Below, piece by piece: positions 26,550-37,403 of a DNA stretch of 64,000 nucleotides (positions are counted from its first letter, which is position 1; every line of letters starts with the position of its first letter). Source of the stretch: DATFQI01 sp963816955 (lineage in GTDB: Bacteria > Actinomycetota > Thermoleophilia > Solirubrobacterales > Solirubrobacteraceae). The position numbers and the translations under genes were made by a program. The stretch lies in assembly GCA_963816955.1 (NCBI GenBank), contig CAWFME010000011.1, forward strand, positions 30,368 to 94,367, read 5' to 3'. Below the pieces are notes generated by a model. The model had not been told where the DNA came from, searched no databases, and was given only the letters and a program-made list of their open reading frames with translations.

Positions 26550-27935
26550 ATGCCCCACAGCGCGACCGAGCTCCTGGCCGCATACCGGACGAAGGATCTC
26601 TCGCCCGTCGAGGCAACCGAAGAAGCGCTCGAGGCGATCGAGGAGCGCGACGGCGAGCTCAACGCGTTCTGCCTCGTCGACCCGGAGTCGGCGCGCGCCG
26701 ACGCGCGCGCCTCGGAGGAGCGCTACGCCCGCGGGGAGCCCGCCGGCCCGCTCGACGGGGTCCCGGTCGCCGTCAAGGACCTGCTGGTCACGAAGGGCTG
26801 GCCGACGCTGCGCGGCTCGACCGCGATCGACCCGGCCGGCCCGTGGGACGACGACGCCCCGGTGGTGGCGTCGCTGCGCCGTTCGGGCGCCGTCATCCCC
26901 GGCAAGACGACCACGCCCGAGCTGGGCTGGAAGGGCGTCACCGACAGCGCGCTGACCGGCGTCACGCGCAACCCCTGGGACCCGGCGAGGACGCCGGGCG
27001 GCTCGAGCGGCGGCAGCGCCGCGGCACTCGCCGCCGGCATGGTCCCGCTCGCGCTCGGCACCGACGGCGGCGGGTCGATCCGGATCCCATGCGCGTTCTG
27101 CGGCCTGCCGGGGATCAAGCCGACGTTCGGCCGCGTGCCCGCCTGGCCGGCCAGCCCGTTCGGGCCGGTCTCGCACGTCGGCCCGATGGCGCGCACGGTC
27201 GCCGACCTGGCGCTGCTGCTCGACGTGATCGCGCAGCCCGACGCCCGCGACTGGCAGCAGCTGCCGCCCGCCACCGGCTCGTTCGGCGCCGGGCTCGAGG
27301 ACGGCGTCGAGGGGCTGCGGATCGCGTTCAGCCCCGAGCTCGGGCACGCCGCCGTGGACCCGGAGATCGCCGGCCTCGTCGCCCGGGCGGCATCCGCGTT
27401 CGCCGAGCTCGGCGCGCACGTCGAGCAGGTCGACCCCGGCTTCGCGGACCCGCGCGAGACGTTCGACGTGCTGTGGTCGACCGGCGCGGCGCGCGCGGTA
27501 GCGCTGCTCCCGAGCGCCGACGGCATCGATCCCGGGCTCGCGGCGATGGCCGAGCAGGGCCGCGCCCACTCCGGCCTCGAGTACCTGCGCGCCTGCGGTG
27601 AGCGCGACCAGCTCGCGATCGCGATGAGCCGCTTCCACGAGCGGTGGGACCTGCTGCTCACGCCGGCGATGCCGATCGTCGCGCTCGAGGCGGGCCGCGA
27701 GGCCCCGGACGGCAGCGCCGACCCGCGCTGGCCGGGCTGGACACCGTTCACCTATCCGTTCAACCTCACCCAGCAGCCCGCGGCGACGGTCCCGTGCGGG
27801 TTCACGGCGGCCGGGCTCCCGGCCGGCCTGCAGATCGTCGGCCCGCGCCACGCGGACGCCCTGGTGCTGCGCACAGCACGAGCCTACGAGCAGGCGCACC
27901 CCCAGACTACGGTTGCCCGTAGCAATACCCCATAG
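26550..27935 (+). CDS. Amidase (amidase-signature family)
   Basis: The 461-residue protein has the Ser-cisSer-Lys triad of the family: Lys in VAVKD, and the two serines in TPGGSSGGSAAALAAG. DGGGSIRIPCAFCGLPGIKP and the C-terminal PFNLTQQPAATVPCGF are also typical. It hydrolyses an amide or ester; the substrate is unknown. GatA function is unlikely because no gatB or gatC is nearby. The start ATG 26550 is preferred to a GTG 9 bp upstream. Its stop codon lies inside the CsoR-like palindrome. Confidence 0.9.
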   Translation: MPHSATELLAAYRTKDLSPVEATEEALEAIEERDGELNAFCLVDPESARADARASEERYARGEPAGPLDGVPVAVKDLLVTKGWPTLRGSTAIDPAGPWDDDAPVVASLRRSGAVIPGKTTTPELGWKGVTDSALTGVTRNPWDPARTPGGSSGGSAAALAAGMVPLALGTDGGGSIRIPCAFCGLPGIKPTFGRVPAWPASPFGPVSHVGPMARTVADLALLLDVIAQPDARDWQQLPPATGSFGAGLEDGVEGLRIAFSPELGHAAVDPEIAGLVARAASAFAELGAHVEQVDPGFADPRETFDVLWSTGAARAVALLPSADGIDPGLAAMAEQGRAHSGLEYLRACGERDQLAIAMSRFHERWDLLLTPAMPIVALEAGREAPDGSADPRWPGWTPFTYPFNLTQQPAATVPCGFTAAGLPAGLQIVGPRHADALVLRTARAYEQAHPQTTVARSNTP

Positions 27936-27941
27936 GGGTAT
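27925..27941. promoter_or_regulatory. CsoR-like operator
   Basis: The site ATACCCC-ATA-GGGGTAT is a perfect inverted repeat around a 3-base centre. GC arms flanked by AT ends (TACCCC..GGGGTA) are the pattern known for Cu(I)-sensing CsoR-type repressors. It overlaps the amidase stop and lies 16 bp before the membrane-protein start. No csoR gene is seen in this window. Confidence 0.6.
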
Positions 27942-27957
27942 CCAATACGGTGGGCTC

Positions 27958-28359
27958 ATGTTGCAGACGCCCACCGCACACTTCCTCCGCCACTACCTCG
28001 AGATGGTCGTCGCGATGCTGCTCGGCATGGTCGTCCTCGGGATTCCCGGGGACATGCTGCTGGAGCTCGCCGGGGTCGACACCGCCGCCGCCGCCGGCGT
28101 GCTGCTGATCGGCATGGCCACCTACATGACCGTGCCGATGGTCGCCTGGATGCGCCACCGCGGCCACGGCTGGCTCCCGTCCCTGGAGATGACCGCCGCG
28201 ATGTACGTGCCCACCCTCGGCGCCCTCGCGCTCCTGGAGGCCGGCGCGCTCGGCGACGCGCATGCCGCGATGGCCGTCCAGCACGTCGTCATGTTCCCCG
28301 CGATGTTCGGCGTGATGCTGCTGCGCCGCGAGGAGTACACCGCCCACGCGCCGGCCTGA
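27958..28359 (+). CDS. Methionine-rich four-helix membrane protein
   Basis: The 133-residue protein has four hydrophobic segments. It is unusually rich in Met (about 17) and has several His residues placed in the membrane (HYLEMVVAMLLGMVV, MATYMTVPMVAWM, MAVQHVVMFPAMFGVM). Met and His in helices are common copper ligands. Together with the CsoR-like palindrome this suggests a role in copper handling. The family is otherwise uncharacterised, so this is inference. Confidence 0.75.
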   Translation: MLQTPTAHFLRHYLEMVVAMLLGMVVLGIPGDMLLELAGVDTAAAAGVLLIGMATYMTVPMVAWMRHRGHGWLPSLEMTAAMYVPTLGALALLEAGALGDAHAAMAVQHVVMFPAMFGVMLLRREEYTAHAPA

Positions 28360-28387
28360 GCCGGCCCGTGGGCGGGACGCGCCGGTC

Positions 28388-30658
28388 CTAGCCGGTGACG
28401 GTGAACGACTTCGTCAGCGTCGCCTTCGAGCTGTTGCCCGCATACAGGTGGATCGCGCCCGGCTCGACGACGAACTTCCCGGCGTTGTCGTAGAAGCCGA
28501 AGTCGCTGCGGTCGATCGTGAACGTGACCTTCTTCTGCTCGCCGGGCGCGAGCGTCACGCGCTCGAACCCGCGGAGCCGGCGGACCGGCTGCGAGATGCT
28601 CGCCACCGGGTCGTGGAGGTAGAGCTGCACCACCTCGTCACCGGCTGGGCCGGCGACGTTGCGCACGTTGACGGACGCGGTGAGCGATCCCTTCTTCGAC
28701 ACGCTCGTGCGTGACAGGGTCAGGTTCGTGATCTCGAACTGGCTGTAGCTCAGCCCGTAGCCGAACACGTACCGCGGGTCGCAGCTCTTGATGTCGCGGT
28801 GGCGCGACACGTACTTCTGCGTCACGTCGCACGGACGGCCCGTCGGCTCGTGGTTGTAGTAGATCGGCACCTGGCCGACCCGGCGCGGGAACGACACGGG
28901 CAGCTTGCCGCCCGGGTTGACCTTGCCGAAGACCACGTCGGCGACCGAGTGGCCGGCCTGCCCGCCCGGGAACCAGGCCTCGAGGATCGCGGGCGCGACG
29001 CCCGTGACACCGTCGAGCGTGAGCGGGCGCCCGTTGAAGAGCACGACGACGAACGGCTTGCCCGTCGCCTTGATCGCCGCGATCAGCTGCTCCTGGTTGC
29101 CCGGCAGGTCGAGCACGCTGCGCGAGGCGGCCTCGCCGCTGTGCGCCCGCGTCTCGCCGACCGCGAGCACGACCTGGTCGGCCGCGTTGGCGGCGGCGAC
29201 CGCATCCGGGAACTCAGTGTTCGGGCAGTCCTCGGACTCGTCGTACTGCGGAGGCTCGTTGCCCGGGAGCTTGCAGCCCTCGGCGTAGGTCGCGCCCGGG
29301 CTCTGGGCCCGGATGCCCTCGAGCACCGTCACCCTCTTCTTGGCGTCGTCGCCACGGCCCCACCACGGGCCGAGCTGGTCCTTCGCGTTGTCGGCCAGCG
29401 GCCCGATGACCGCGGTCCTCTTCGCCGGGTCGAGCGGCAGCACCTCGCCGTCGTTCTCGAGCAGGACCATCGAGCGCCCGCCCGCCTTGCGCGCCGCGGC
29501 GAGCGCGTCGTCCTGCTCCTGCGCGGCCTCGGCCTTGGACGGGTCGACGTAGGGGTTCTCGAACAGCCCGGCGCGGAACTTGACCCGCAGGATCCGGCGG
29601 ACCGCGTCGTCGAGGCGCTTCACCGAGATCTTCCGCTGGGCGAGCAGCTGCTTGCCGTTGTCGCGGATGAACGTCGAGACCATCTCGGAGTCGGTGCCGG
29701 CGTTGAGCGCCTGGGCGGCGGCGTCGGCCGGCGAGGCGGCCGTGCCATGGTTGAGCAGCTCGGCGACGGCGGTGTAGTCGCTCTCGATGAAGCCGTCCCA
29801 GTTCCACTCGTTCTTGAGGATGTCGGTCTCGAGCCGCTTGTTGGCGCAGCCCGGGACGCCGTTGATGGCGTTGAACGAGCACATCGCCGTGTCCGAGCCC
29901 GCGTCGATCGCAGCCTTGAACGGCGGCAGGTAGAGATTGCGCAGCCGCTGCTCGGACATGTCGGTCGTGTTGTAGTCGCGGCCGGCCTCCGGCTGGCCGT
30001 AGGCGGCGTAGTGCTTGACGCTCGTCACGACCTTGTCCGCGGCGGCGTAGTCGCGGCCCTGCGCGGCCTTCACGCGCGCGGCGGCCATGACGGAGTTCAG
30101 GTACGGATCCTCGCCCGCGGCCTCGGAGATGCGGCCCCAGCGCGGGTCGTGGGAGACGTCGACCATCGGGCTGTAGATCTGCTTGAGGCCGACAGCGGCG
30201 GACTCGCGCGCGCCGATCCGGTGGTCGTCGGAGGCCACGTCGGGATCGAACGAGCTGCCCGTCGCCAGCGGGATCGGGAAGATGGTGCGGAAGCCGTGGA
30301 TCGTGTCGTAGGCGAACAGGATCGGGATCCCGAGCCGCGACTCCTCCACGGCGATCCGCTGGAAGTGGTTGATCTTCACCGGGTCGACGAGGCTGAACAC
30401 GCCGCCGACCCCCGCCTTGGCCTCCGCGTCGTTGATCTGCCCGTCGGAGAGGAGCTGCACCTGCTGGAGCTTCTCCTTCGTGGTCATCCGCCGCAGCAGC
30501 GCGTTCACCTGCTTCTCGACGTCCTTGCTCGCCGCGGGCCTGGCCGGTGCGAGCGCCTGCTCCTCGGGCGTGCCGCCCGCGGCGTACACGCCTCCGGCGA
30601 CGGCAGCGGTGGTCGCCGTGGCGGCGATGGCCATGGCGAGCTTGCCCCTACGCTTCAT
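28388..30658 (-). CDS. bglX: Secreted GH3 beta-glucosidase
   Basis: The 756-residue protein starts with a signal peptide (MKRRGKLAMAIAATATTAAV, cut near residue 27). It has the GH3 barrel (KHYAAYGQPEAGRDYN), the nucleophile Asp in FIESDYTAVAEL and the second GH3 domain with the likely acid/base in GETRAHSGEAASRS. A C-terminal fibronectin-III-like domain ends in FTVTG. This order is that of BglX-type exported beta-glucosidases. It probably cleaves cello- or laminari-oligosaccharides outside the cell. Confidence 0.93.
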   Translation of the reverse strand: MKRRGKLAMAIAATATTAAVAGGVYAAGGTPEEQALAPARPAASKDVEKQVNALLRRMTTKEKLQQVQLLSDGQINDAEAKAGVGGVFSLVDPVKINHFQRIAVEESRLGIPILFAYDTIHGFRTIFPIPLATGSSFDPDVASDDHRIGARESAAVGLKQIYSPMVDVSHDPRWGRISEAAGEDPYLNSVMAAARVKAAQGRDYAAADKVVTSVKHYAAYGQPEAGRDYNTTDMSEQRLRNLYLPPFKAAIDAGSDTAMCSFNAINGVPGCANKRLETDILKNEWNWDGFIESDYTAVAELLNHGTAASPADAAAQALNAGTDSEMVSTFIRDNGKQLLAQRKISVKRLDDAVRRILRVKFRAGLFENPYVDPSKAEAAQEQDDALAAARKAGGRSMVLLENDGEVLPLDPAKRTAVIGPLADNAKDQLGPWWGRGDDAKKRVTVLEGIRAQSPGATYAEGCKLPGNEPPQYDESEDCPNTEFPDAVAAANAADQVVLAVGETRAHSGEAASRSVLDLPGNQEQLIAAIKATGKPFVVVLFNGRPLTLDGVTGVAPAILEAWFPGGQAGHSVADVVFGKVNPGGKLPVSFPRRVGQVPIYYNHEPTGRPCDVTQKYVSRHRDIKSCDPRYVFGYGLSYSQFEITNLTLSRTSVSKKGSLTASVNVRNVAGPAGDEVVQLYLHDPVASISQPVRRLRGFERVTLAPGEQKKVTFTIDRSDFGFYDNAGKFVVEPGAIHLYAGNSSKATLTKSFTVTG

Positions 30659-30772
30659 CGAGCCTCCCCTTCCAGAGGTGCGGCGCAGATCTCCCGTGCC
30701 CGCGCGCGGGTAGGTATGTACCCCACCCCTGGCCCGCCGACACCGCAGGTGCCGGCGGGTGAGGCGGTCAGG

Positions 30773-30928
30773 TCAGCGCGCGGGTACGTCGAGCCCCGGC
30801 GACGTGCACCGGGGGTCGTGGCACGGGTACGGACGGCCGTGCGCGCCGCCGTGGAAGTGCACGCCGGAGCCCGGCGTCCATTCGGCGGTCAGGGTGCGGG
30901 TCAGCTTGGAGAGGAAACGGCGAGCCAT
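30773..30928 (-). CDS. Small His/Cys protein of unknown function
   Basis: An ATG at 30928 with a strong upstream AAAGGAG opens a 51-residue frame. After a basic helix (MARRFLSKLTRTLTAEW) comes a compact motif VHFHGGAHGRPYPCHDPRC. The two His and two Cys could bind a metal. The strong ribosome site and non-random motif support a real gene. It is divergent from the GntR gene, with the operator between them, so it may be a regulated target. Confidence 0.65.
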   Translation of the reverse strand: MARRFLSKLTRTLTAEWTPGSGVHFHGGAHGRPYPCHDPRCTSPGLDVPAR

Positions 30929-30960
30929 CTCGGAGTCTCCTTTTCGGTCGGGGTCGGACG

Positions 30961-30983
30961 CTTGCATCCATCTTGCATACAAG
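30961..30983. promoter_or_regulatory. Putative GntR operator
   Basis: CTTGCAT occurs twice in tandem (30961-30967 and 30972-30978), and CTTG-CATA-CAAG (30972-30983) forms an inverted repeat. Sites of this form bind GntR/FCD regulators. It lies 23 bp before the GntR start and 33 bp before the divergent small gene. Confidence 0.5.
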
Positions 30984-31005
30984 CTGTGCACTAGCCTACC
31001 AGCCG

Positions 31006-31677
31006 ATGTCCACGCCACCCCGGACCGGGGAGCACGAGATCCTCCCGCGCGGGCGCTCGGCGGCGCAGCTGGCCTACGACTACGTCAAGGCGCGCCTGCT
31101 CGACGGCCGCTTCGCCGGCGGCACGCTGCTGAGCGAGAACGAGATCGCCCACCGCCTGGACGTCTCCCGCACCCCCGTCCGCCAGGCCTTCGTGCAGCTC
31201 GAGGCCGAGGGCCTGCTCGAGCTCTACCCGCGCCGCGGCGCGCTCGTGGTGCCGATCTCGCCCTCGGAAGCCGAGGACGTGCTCGAGGCGCGGATGCTGA
31301 TCGAGCAGCACGCGGCCCGCCGTGCCGCCGGCGCCGGGCCGGCGCTCGTGCGGGCCCTGCGCGGATTCATCGCCGACCAGGAGGCGACGCTCGATCAGGG
31401 CGGCGCCGGCTTCGCCTGGGCCGACCGCGCGTTCCACCGCGCGATCGTCGACGCGGGAGGCAACCGCCTGCTCACCCGCCAGTACGACGCCCTGCGCGAC
31501 CGCCACCAGCGGATCGCCGCGGCGGCCGTCGCGAGCGAGCCCGCCCGGCTGGAGCGCTTCATCGCCGAGCACCGCGAGATCGTCGCCGCCCTGGAGGCCG
31601 GCGACGCCGACCGCGCGGCATCGCTGCTCGGCACGCACCTGCAGGGCGCGCACGAGCTCGCGCGCCGGCCGCGCTAG
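31006..31677 (+). CDS. GntR family regulator with FCD domain
   Basis: The 223-residue protein has an N-terminal winged helix (SENEIAHRLDVSRTPVRQAF, then VQLEAEGLLEL). The C-terminal FCD helical domain has likely metal-binding positions (DRAFHRAIV, AEHREIV, THLQGAHE). FCD members sense small organic acids. It overlaps the convergent aminotransferase by 4 bp. The ligand may be a substrate of the aminotransferase/RraA pair, but this is only inference. Confidence 0.92.
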   Translation: MSTPPRTGEHEILPRGRSAAQLAYDYVKARLLDGRFAGGTLLSENEIAHRLDVSRTPVRQAFVQLEAEGLLELYPRRGALVVPISPSEAEDVLEARMLIEQHAARRAAGAGPALVRALRGFIADQEATLDQGGAGFAWADRAFHRAIVDAGGNRLLTRQYDALRDRHQRIAAAAVASEPARLERFIAEHREIVAALEAGDADRAASLLGTHLQGAHELARRPR

Positions 31678-32864
31678 AGCGCGTCGCGGATCGCGGCGGC
31701 GAGGCGGCGACCGGCCTCGGCGAGGTCGGCCTCGGCGAGCGCGCTGAAGGAGAGCCGCAGCTCGTCGGCGCCCGCGTCAGACGCGTAGAACGGCGCTCCC
31801 GGCACGTAGGCGACGCCGGCGGCCAGGGCCGCCTCGCGCAGCTCCATGGCGTCGAGGCCCTCGGGGAGCCGGACCCAGGTGAGGAAGCCGCCGGTCGGCT
31901 CGGTCCAGCTGACGCCGTCGGGCATCTCGGCGCGCAGCGCGCCGTCGAGCGCGCGCCAGTGCGAGCCGTAGAGCTCCTGGGCGCTCGGGAGGTGGCGCTC
32001 GAAGTGGCCGCCGCGGCCGTACTCCTCGAGCATCCGCTGCCCGAGCGCACCCGCGCACTGGTCCGTGTTGGCCTTGGCGGCGGCGAGCTCGCGCACGACC
32101 TCCTCCGGCCCGGCGGCCCAGCCGAGCCGCACGCCGGGGAAGAAGACCTTCGAGAACGTGCCCGCCTGCACGACCGCATCGGGGGCGAGCGACCACAGCG
32201 ACGGGAGCGCCTCGGCGCCCCAGGCGAGCTCGCGGTAGGCGACGTCCTCGACGATCAGCACCCCGTAGCGGCGGCAGAGCTCCACGAGCGCCTCGCGGCG
32301 CTCGAGCGAAAGCGTCCGCCCCGTGGGGTTCTGGTGCTCGGGGATGACGTAGAGCAGCTTCGGCCGCAGGCCGCCCTCGAGCCGCTCCGCCAGCGCGTCG
32401 ACGACCAGGCCGTCGTCGTCCATCGCGATCTCGTGGACGTCGGCCTCGGCGGCGCGGAACGCCATCAGCGCGCCGAGGTAGGTCGGGCCCTCGACGGCGA
32501 TCGCGTCGCCCGGATCCAGCAGCGCGGAGCAGACGAGCGCGAGGCACTCCATCCCGCCGCTGGTGACCATCAGGCGCTCGGGCCGGACGCCCTGCAGCGC
32601 CTCCTGGCGGTCGGCGAGGTACTCGCGCACGCCCGCGATGCCCTCGACCGGCGTGTACTGCAGCGCCAGCCCGGGCTCGTCGCGCAGCACCCGCGCTGCG
32701 ATCTCGGCGAGCACGTCGGTGGGGAAGGTGGACGCGTTCGGGAAGCCGCCCGTGAGCGGGAGCACGCCCTCCGGCACGCCCGCCAGGATCGCGGCCAGCT
32801 CCTCGCCGCCGCGCTCGCCGGCGCGGTGGGAGAACAGGTGGGTCCAGTCAGCGCGCGTCGACAT
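31674..32864 (-). CDS. PLP-dependent aminotransferase, class I/II (2-aminoadipate type)
   Basis: The 396-residue protein has the fold-type I signature. The PLP lysine is in GTFSKVFFPGVRLGW, and VTSGGMECLALVCSALLDPG and YVIPEHQNPTGRTLS match 2-aminoadipate/LysN-type aminotransferases. It lacks the DNA-binding domain of MocR relatives. It overlaps the upstream RraA-like gene by 17 bp, so the two are coupled and may act on the same keto acid. Confidence 0.92.
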   Translation of the reverse strand: MSTRADWTHLFSHRAGERGGEELAAILAGVPEGVLPLTGGFPNASTFPTDVLAEIAARVLRDEPGLALQYTPVEGIAGVREYLADRQEALQGVRPERLMVTSGGMECLALVCSALLDPGDAIAVEGPTYLGALMAFRAAEADVHEIAMDDDGLVVDALAERLEGGLRPKLLYVIPEHQNPTGRTLSLERREALVELCRRYGVLIVEDVAYRELAWGAEALPSLWSLAPDAVVQAGTFSKVFFPGVRLGWAAGPEEVVRELAAAKANTDQCAGALGQRMLEEYGRGGHFERHLPSAQELYGSHWRALDGALRAEMPDGVSWTEPTGGFLTWVRLPEGLDAMELREAALAAGVAYVPGAPFYASDAGADELRLSFSALAEADLAEAGRRLAAAIRDAL

Positions 32865-33531
32865 CGATGGTGAAGGCGAGCGCGCTCGCCTCTCCCGCGT
32901 CGAGCGCCGCGACGTGCTGCGCGTGGTTGGTGCCGTCGTGCAGCGGCTCGCCGCGCGCCATTGCGGCGAGCAGCGCGCGCTCCTTGGCGGCGATCAGCTC
33001 GGCGAGCTCCAGGGCGGCCTCGACCTGCGCGGCCGGCGCGATCACGACGCCGTCGTCGTCGCCGAACACGATGTCGCCCGGTGTGACGTCCACGCCGCCA
33101 CAGCGCACGGGTTCCCGCAGCGGGGCGCGCGAGACCGTCGTGCCCGAGGCGGGCAGCGTCCCGCGCGCGAACACGGGCAGGCCGAGCGCGCGCAGGCCGT
33201 GGACGTCGCGGCAGTGGCCGTCGATCACCACGCCGGCGAGCCCGCGCCGGTGCGCCTCGGTCGCGAACAGCTCGCCGAGCACCGCGAGCCGGCCGCCGTT
33301 GGTGGCGATCACGAGCACCTCGCCGGGGGCGGCCTCGGCGAGCGCGCTGAAGACGGGCAGGTGGTCGTCCTCGGCGGTCACCGTCAGCGCCGGGCCGGCC
33401 ATCCGCACGCCGGGGACCATCGCGCGGATGCCGGCGTCGCACACGGGCAGCCCCTTGTCGGCGTCACAGAGGGCGGAGACCTCGATGGCCCGCAACCGTT
33501 CCGTCAGGTGTGTAAGAACCACGCCCGGCAC
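32848..33531 (-). CDS. RraA family protein (possible 4-hydroxy-4-methyl-2-oxoglutarate aldolase)
   Basis: The 227-residue protein shows the RraA/aldolase pattern: VSALCDADKGLPV, the glycine-rich GVVIDGHCRDVHGLRALGLP with the Arg-Asp that binds metal and substrate, and DIVFGDDDGVVIAP. Family knowledge: members are either class II pyruvate aldolases or RNase E inhibitors, and actinobacterial ones are usually the former. The start is GTG 33531 or GTG 33522. It is followed by the overlapping aminotransferase gene. Confidence 0.85.
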   Translation of the reverse strand: MPGVVLTHLTERLRAIEVSALCDADKGLPVCDAGIRAMVPGVRMAGPALTVTAEDDHLPVFSALAEAAPGEVLVIATNGGRLAVLGELFATEAHRRGLAGVVIDGHCRDVHGLRALGLPVFARGTLPASGTTVSRAPLREPVRCGGVDVTPGDIVFGDDDGVVIAPAAQVEAALELAELIAAKERALLAAMARGEPLHDGTNHAQHVAALDAGEASALAFTIDVDAR

Positions 33532-33591
33532 GATAGGGGCTGGGCGCTGGTGGGTACGAATACGGCACACCGGTACTGGAGGGGTCGAACG

Positions 33592-34901
33592 ATGAATTCG
33601 AGGAAGCGACTGGCCGCCGTGGCGGCAACCATCCTGCTCGCGGGGCTCGTGGGCTGCGGCGACGACGACGGCGGAAGCGGCGGCGGCGGTGGCGCCTCTG
33701 GCGGCGAGGCAATCGAGAACGCCAAGAAGATCGACCCCGGCTCGATGGAGGGCGCGAAGGGCGAGATCACCTACTGCCAGGGCAAGGACACCACGGGCGA
33801 GACGAAGGCCTGGGGCAAGCAGTTCAACGAGAAGTACTCCTCGCAGGGGCTGTCGGTGAAGATCGTCGAGTTCCCGGCCTCCGCCGACGAGCAGCGCACC
33901 CAGTTCGTCCAGCGCCAGGAGGCCAAGGCGGGCGACTGCGACGTCTTCCGCTCCGACGTGATCTGGACCGCGGAGTTCGCCTCCCAGGGCTGGTTGTACG
34001 ACCTGTCGCCCTACATCGAGGGCCGCAGGGACGAGTTCATCCAGCCCGCGATCGACACCGCGACCTACGAGGGCAAGATCTGGGGCGTGCCGCACTACAC
34101 CAACGCGGCGCTCCTCTACTACCGCACGGACAGGATCGACGAGGCGCCCACGACCTGGCAGGACGCCTACAAGCAGGCCGGCGAGAACGGCGGGATCGTC
34201 TTCCAGGGCGCGGCCTACGAGGGCCTGACCTGCGACTTCCTCGAGATCGCCTATGCCGCCGGCGGCACCGTCCTCTCCGAGGACGGCAAGGAGGCGACCA
34301 TCGACTCGCCCGAGAACGTCGCGGCGACGAAGCTGATGGCCGACGCCGTGAAGTCCGGCGCCGCGCCGAAGGCCGTCGGGACCTACATGGAGCCCGAGTC
34401 GCTGACCGCGTGGCAGACCGGCAAGCCGGCGATGATGCGCAACTGGCCGTACGCCTACGGCCTCAGCCAGGACTCGAAGAAGCTCAAGGGCAAGTTCGAC
34501 GTCGCCCCGCTGCCCTCGTTCGAGGGCGCCGGCAAGGCCGCGATCCTCGGCGGCGGCAACAACGTCATCTCCGTCTACTCGAAGAACCCGGGCGGCGCGC
34601 TGGCCGTCGTGGACTTCCTCGCGCAGCAGGAGTGGCAGACCCAGCTGACCGCGGAGTTCTCGCAGGCCTCCCCGCTGAAGGGCACCTACGAGCAGGCCGA
34701 GGTCCAGAAGGCGATCCCGTTCTCGGACGACCTGCTCACGGCGCTCGAGCAGGCCAAGCCGCGGCCGGTGTCGCCCGTCTATCCGCAGATCTCGCAGGCG
34801 ATCTACAAGAACGTCAACCAGGCGCTCTCGGGCCAGAAGTCGCCCGAGGACGCGATGAAGGACGCCCAGGGGGACATCGAGAAGGCGCTCAGCACCTTCT
34901 G

Positions 34902-34902
<1 letters not shown>
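33592..34902 (+). CDS. Sugar ABC transporter substrate-binding lipoprotein
   Basis: The 436-residue protein has a lipoprotein signal ending LAGLVGC, a flexible Gly/Ser/Asp stretch, and a type 1 sugar-binding fold. Motifs include VKIVEFPASADEQRTQFVQR, WGVPHYTNAALLYYRTD and TAWQTGKPAMMRNWPYAY, the trehalose/maltose-binding (LpqY/MalE) style. GGAGG precedes the ATG. No permease or ATPase gene is near. It overlaps the GH13 gene by one base, linking uptake to alpha-glucoside cleavage. Confidence 0.92.
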
Positions 34903-36417
<1,515 letters not shown>

Positions 36418-36430
36418 CGCCCCGATCTGC

Positions 36431-36479
36431 CGCGAGCGGTGGATTACTCCCTCTCAGGCACATCAATCCACCGCTCGCG
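36431..36479. terminator. Bidirectional terminator hairpin
   Basis: A perfect 15-bp stem (CGCGAGCGGTGGATT with its reverse complement, 36431-36445 and 36465-36479) closes a 19-base loop between the convergent GH13 and RTX-type genes. No T-run follows, as is usual in high-GC actinobacteria. Confidence 0.8.
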
Positions 36480-36502
36480 CCGGAAGCAGGCGGTGCGGGC
36501 GG

Positions 36503-37057
36503 CTACGGGAGCGGCTTCAGCCCGTGGCCGCGGGCGCTCTCGCTGCGGTAGTCGACCTTCTCGCAGTTGCGGAACCTGTAGCGCTTGCGCCGGGTCTTGG
36601 CGACGTGGTAGATGTCGCGCCCCGGCCCGCAGTCCACGAATCCGCGGCCGAAGTGCACGGAGATCGCGTCGTTGCCGGGCCCGCCGAAGACCACGTTGCG
36701 CCCGTGCGAGCCGTAGATGAAGTCGTTGCCGCGGCCGCCGTAGATGCGGTCGCGCTGGTTCGTCGGCTGGTCCGCGCCGCCCTGCCAGTCGCCCCACAAC
36801 ACGTCCGAGCGCCCGCGCCCGAACAGCCTGTCGGAGCCGTGGTGGCCCAGCAGCTCGTCCGAGCGGCGCGTGCCGTGGAACGTTCGCGAGCGGCTGTGCT
36901 TCGCCTTGACGATCTTGCCGTGGATCGTGGGCCAGTACGCGTGCGACACGCAGTTGCCGCAGGGGCGGCCGGGGATGTGATCGGCCGCCGCGGGGACGGC
37001 CGTGGCGCCGAGCGCGGGCAGCGCGAGAGCGAGGGCGATGCGGATCGTGCGGGACAC
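36503..37057 (-). CDS. Secreted RTX-type calcium-binding protein
   Basis: The 184-residue protein has a signal peptide (MSRTIRIALALALPALGATA). It then carries degenerate RTX nonapeptides: GHHGSDRLFGRGRSDVLWG, GGRGNDFIYG, GGPGNDAIS. The pattern GGxGxDxxx forms Ca-binding beta-rolls. Cys pairs near both ends may form disulphides. It is too short to be a toxin and is probably an exported structural or adhesive protein. Confidence 0.85.
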   Translation of the reverse strand: MSRTIRIALALALPALGATAVPAAADHIPGRPCGNCVSHAYWPTIHGKIVKAKHSRSRTFHGTRRSDELLGHHGSDRLFGRGRSDVLWGDWQGGADQPTNQRDRIYGGRGNDFIYGSHGRNVVFGGPGNDAISVHFGRGFVDCGPGRDIYHVAKTRRKRYRFRNCEKVDYRSESARGHGLKPLP

Positions 37058-37158
37058 GGAGGGGCCTCCGGAGGTCGACTGCAGCGCCGCAGGGTAGCTA
37101 ACTCACCCGCGGAACCGGCCGCGCGCGCCCTGCGTGTGCCGGGCGGCGTGCCCTAGAC

Positions 37159-37353
37159 CTAGCGCGCGCGGCGGCGGCGTCCGCGCAGGATCCGCGGCAG
37201 CGGCACCGGCGGCCGGGTGAAGATCGTCTCGCCGTAGCTGCGGTCCTCGCGGCTGGGGCGCTCGTCCTCGTCGTGGGCGAGCGAGCGGACCCCCGAGAGA
37301 CGGCTGGGAGCCTCCGGGACGGGAGGGTTGTCGGGCTGGGTGCGCTTGCGCAT
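37159..37353 (-). CDS. Small basic hypothetical protein
   Basis: The 64-residue frame starts at ATG 37353 with GAGGAG upstream. It is Pro/Arg/Asp-rich and predicted to be disordered (NPPVPEAPSRL, AHDEDERPSRED, PRILRGRRRRAR). No family is recognised. The good ribosome site is the main support. Confidence 0.5.
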   Translation of the reverse strand: MRKRTQPDNPPVPEAPSRLSGVRSLAHDEDERPSREDRSYGETIFTRPPVPLPRILRGRRRRAR

Positions 37354-37403
37354 GACGGCTCCTCGGGCGGCGGGGCGTGCACACCGTCCTTCGTAGCGGG
37401 GGC

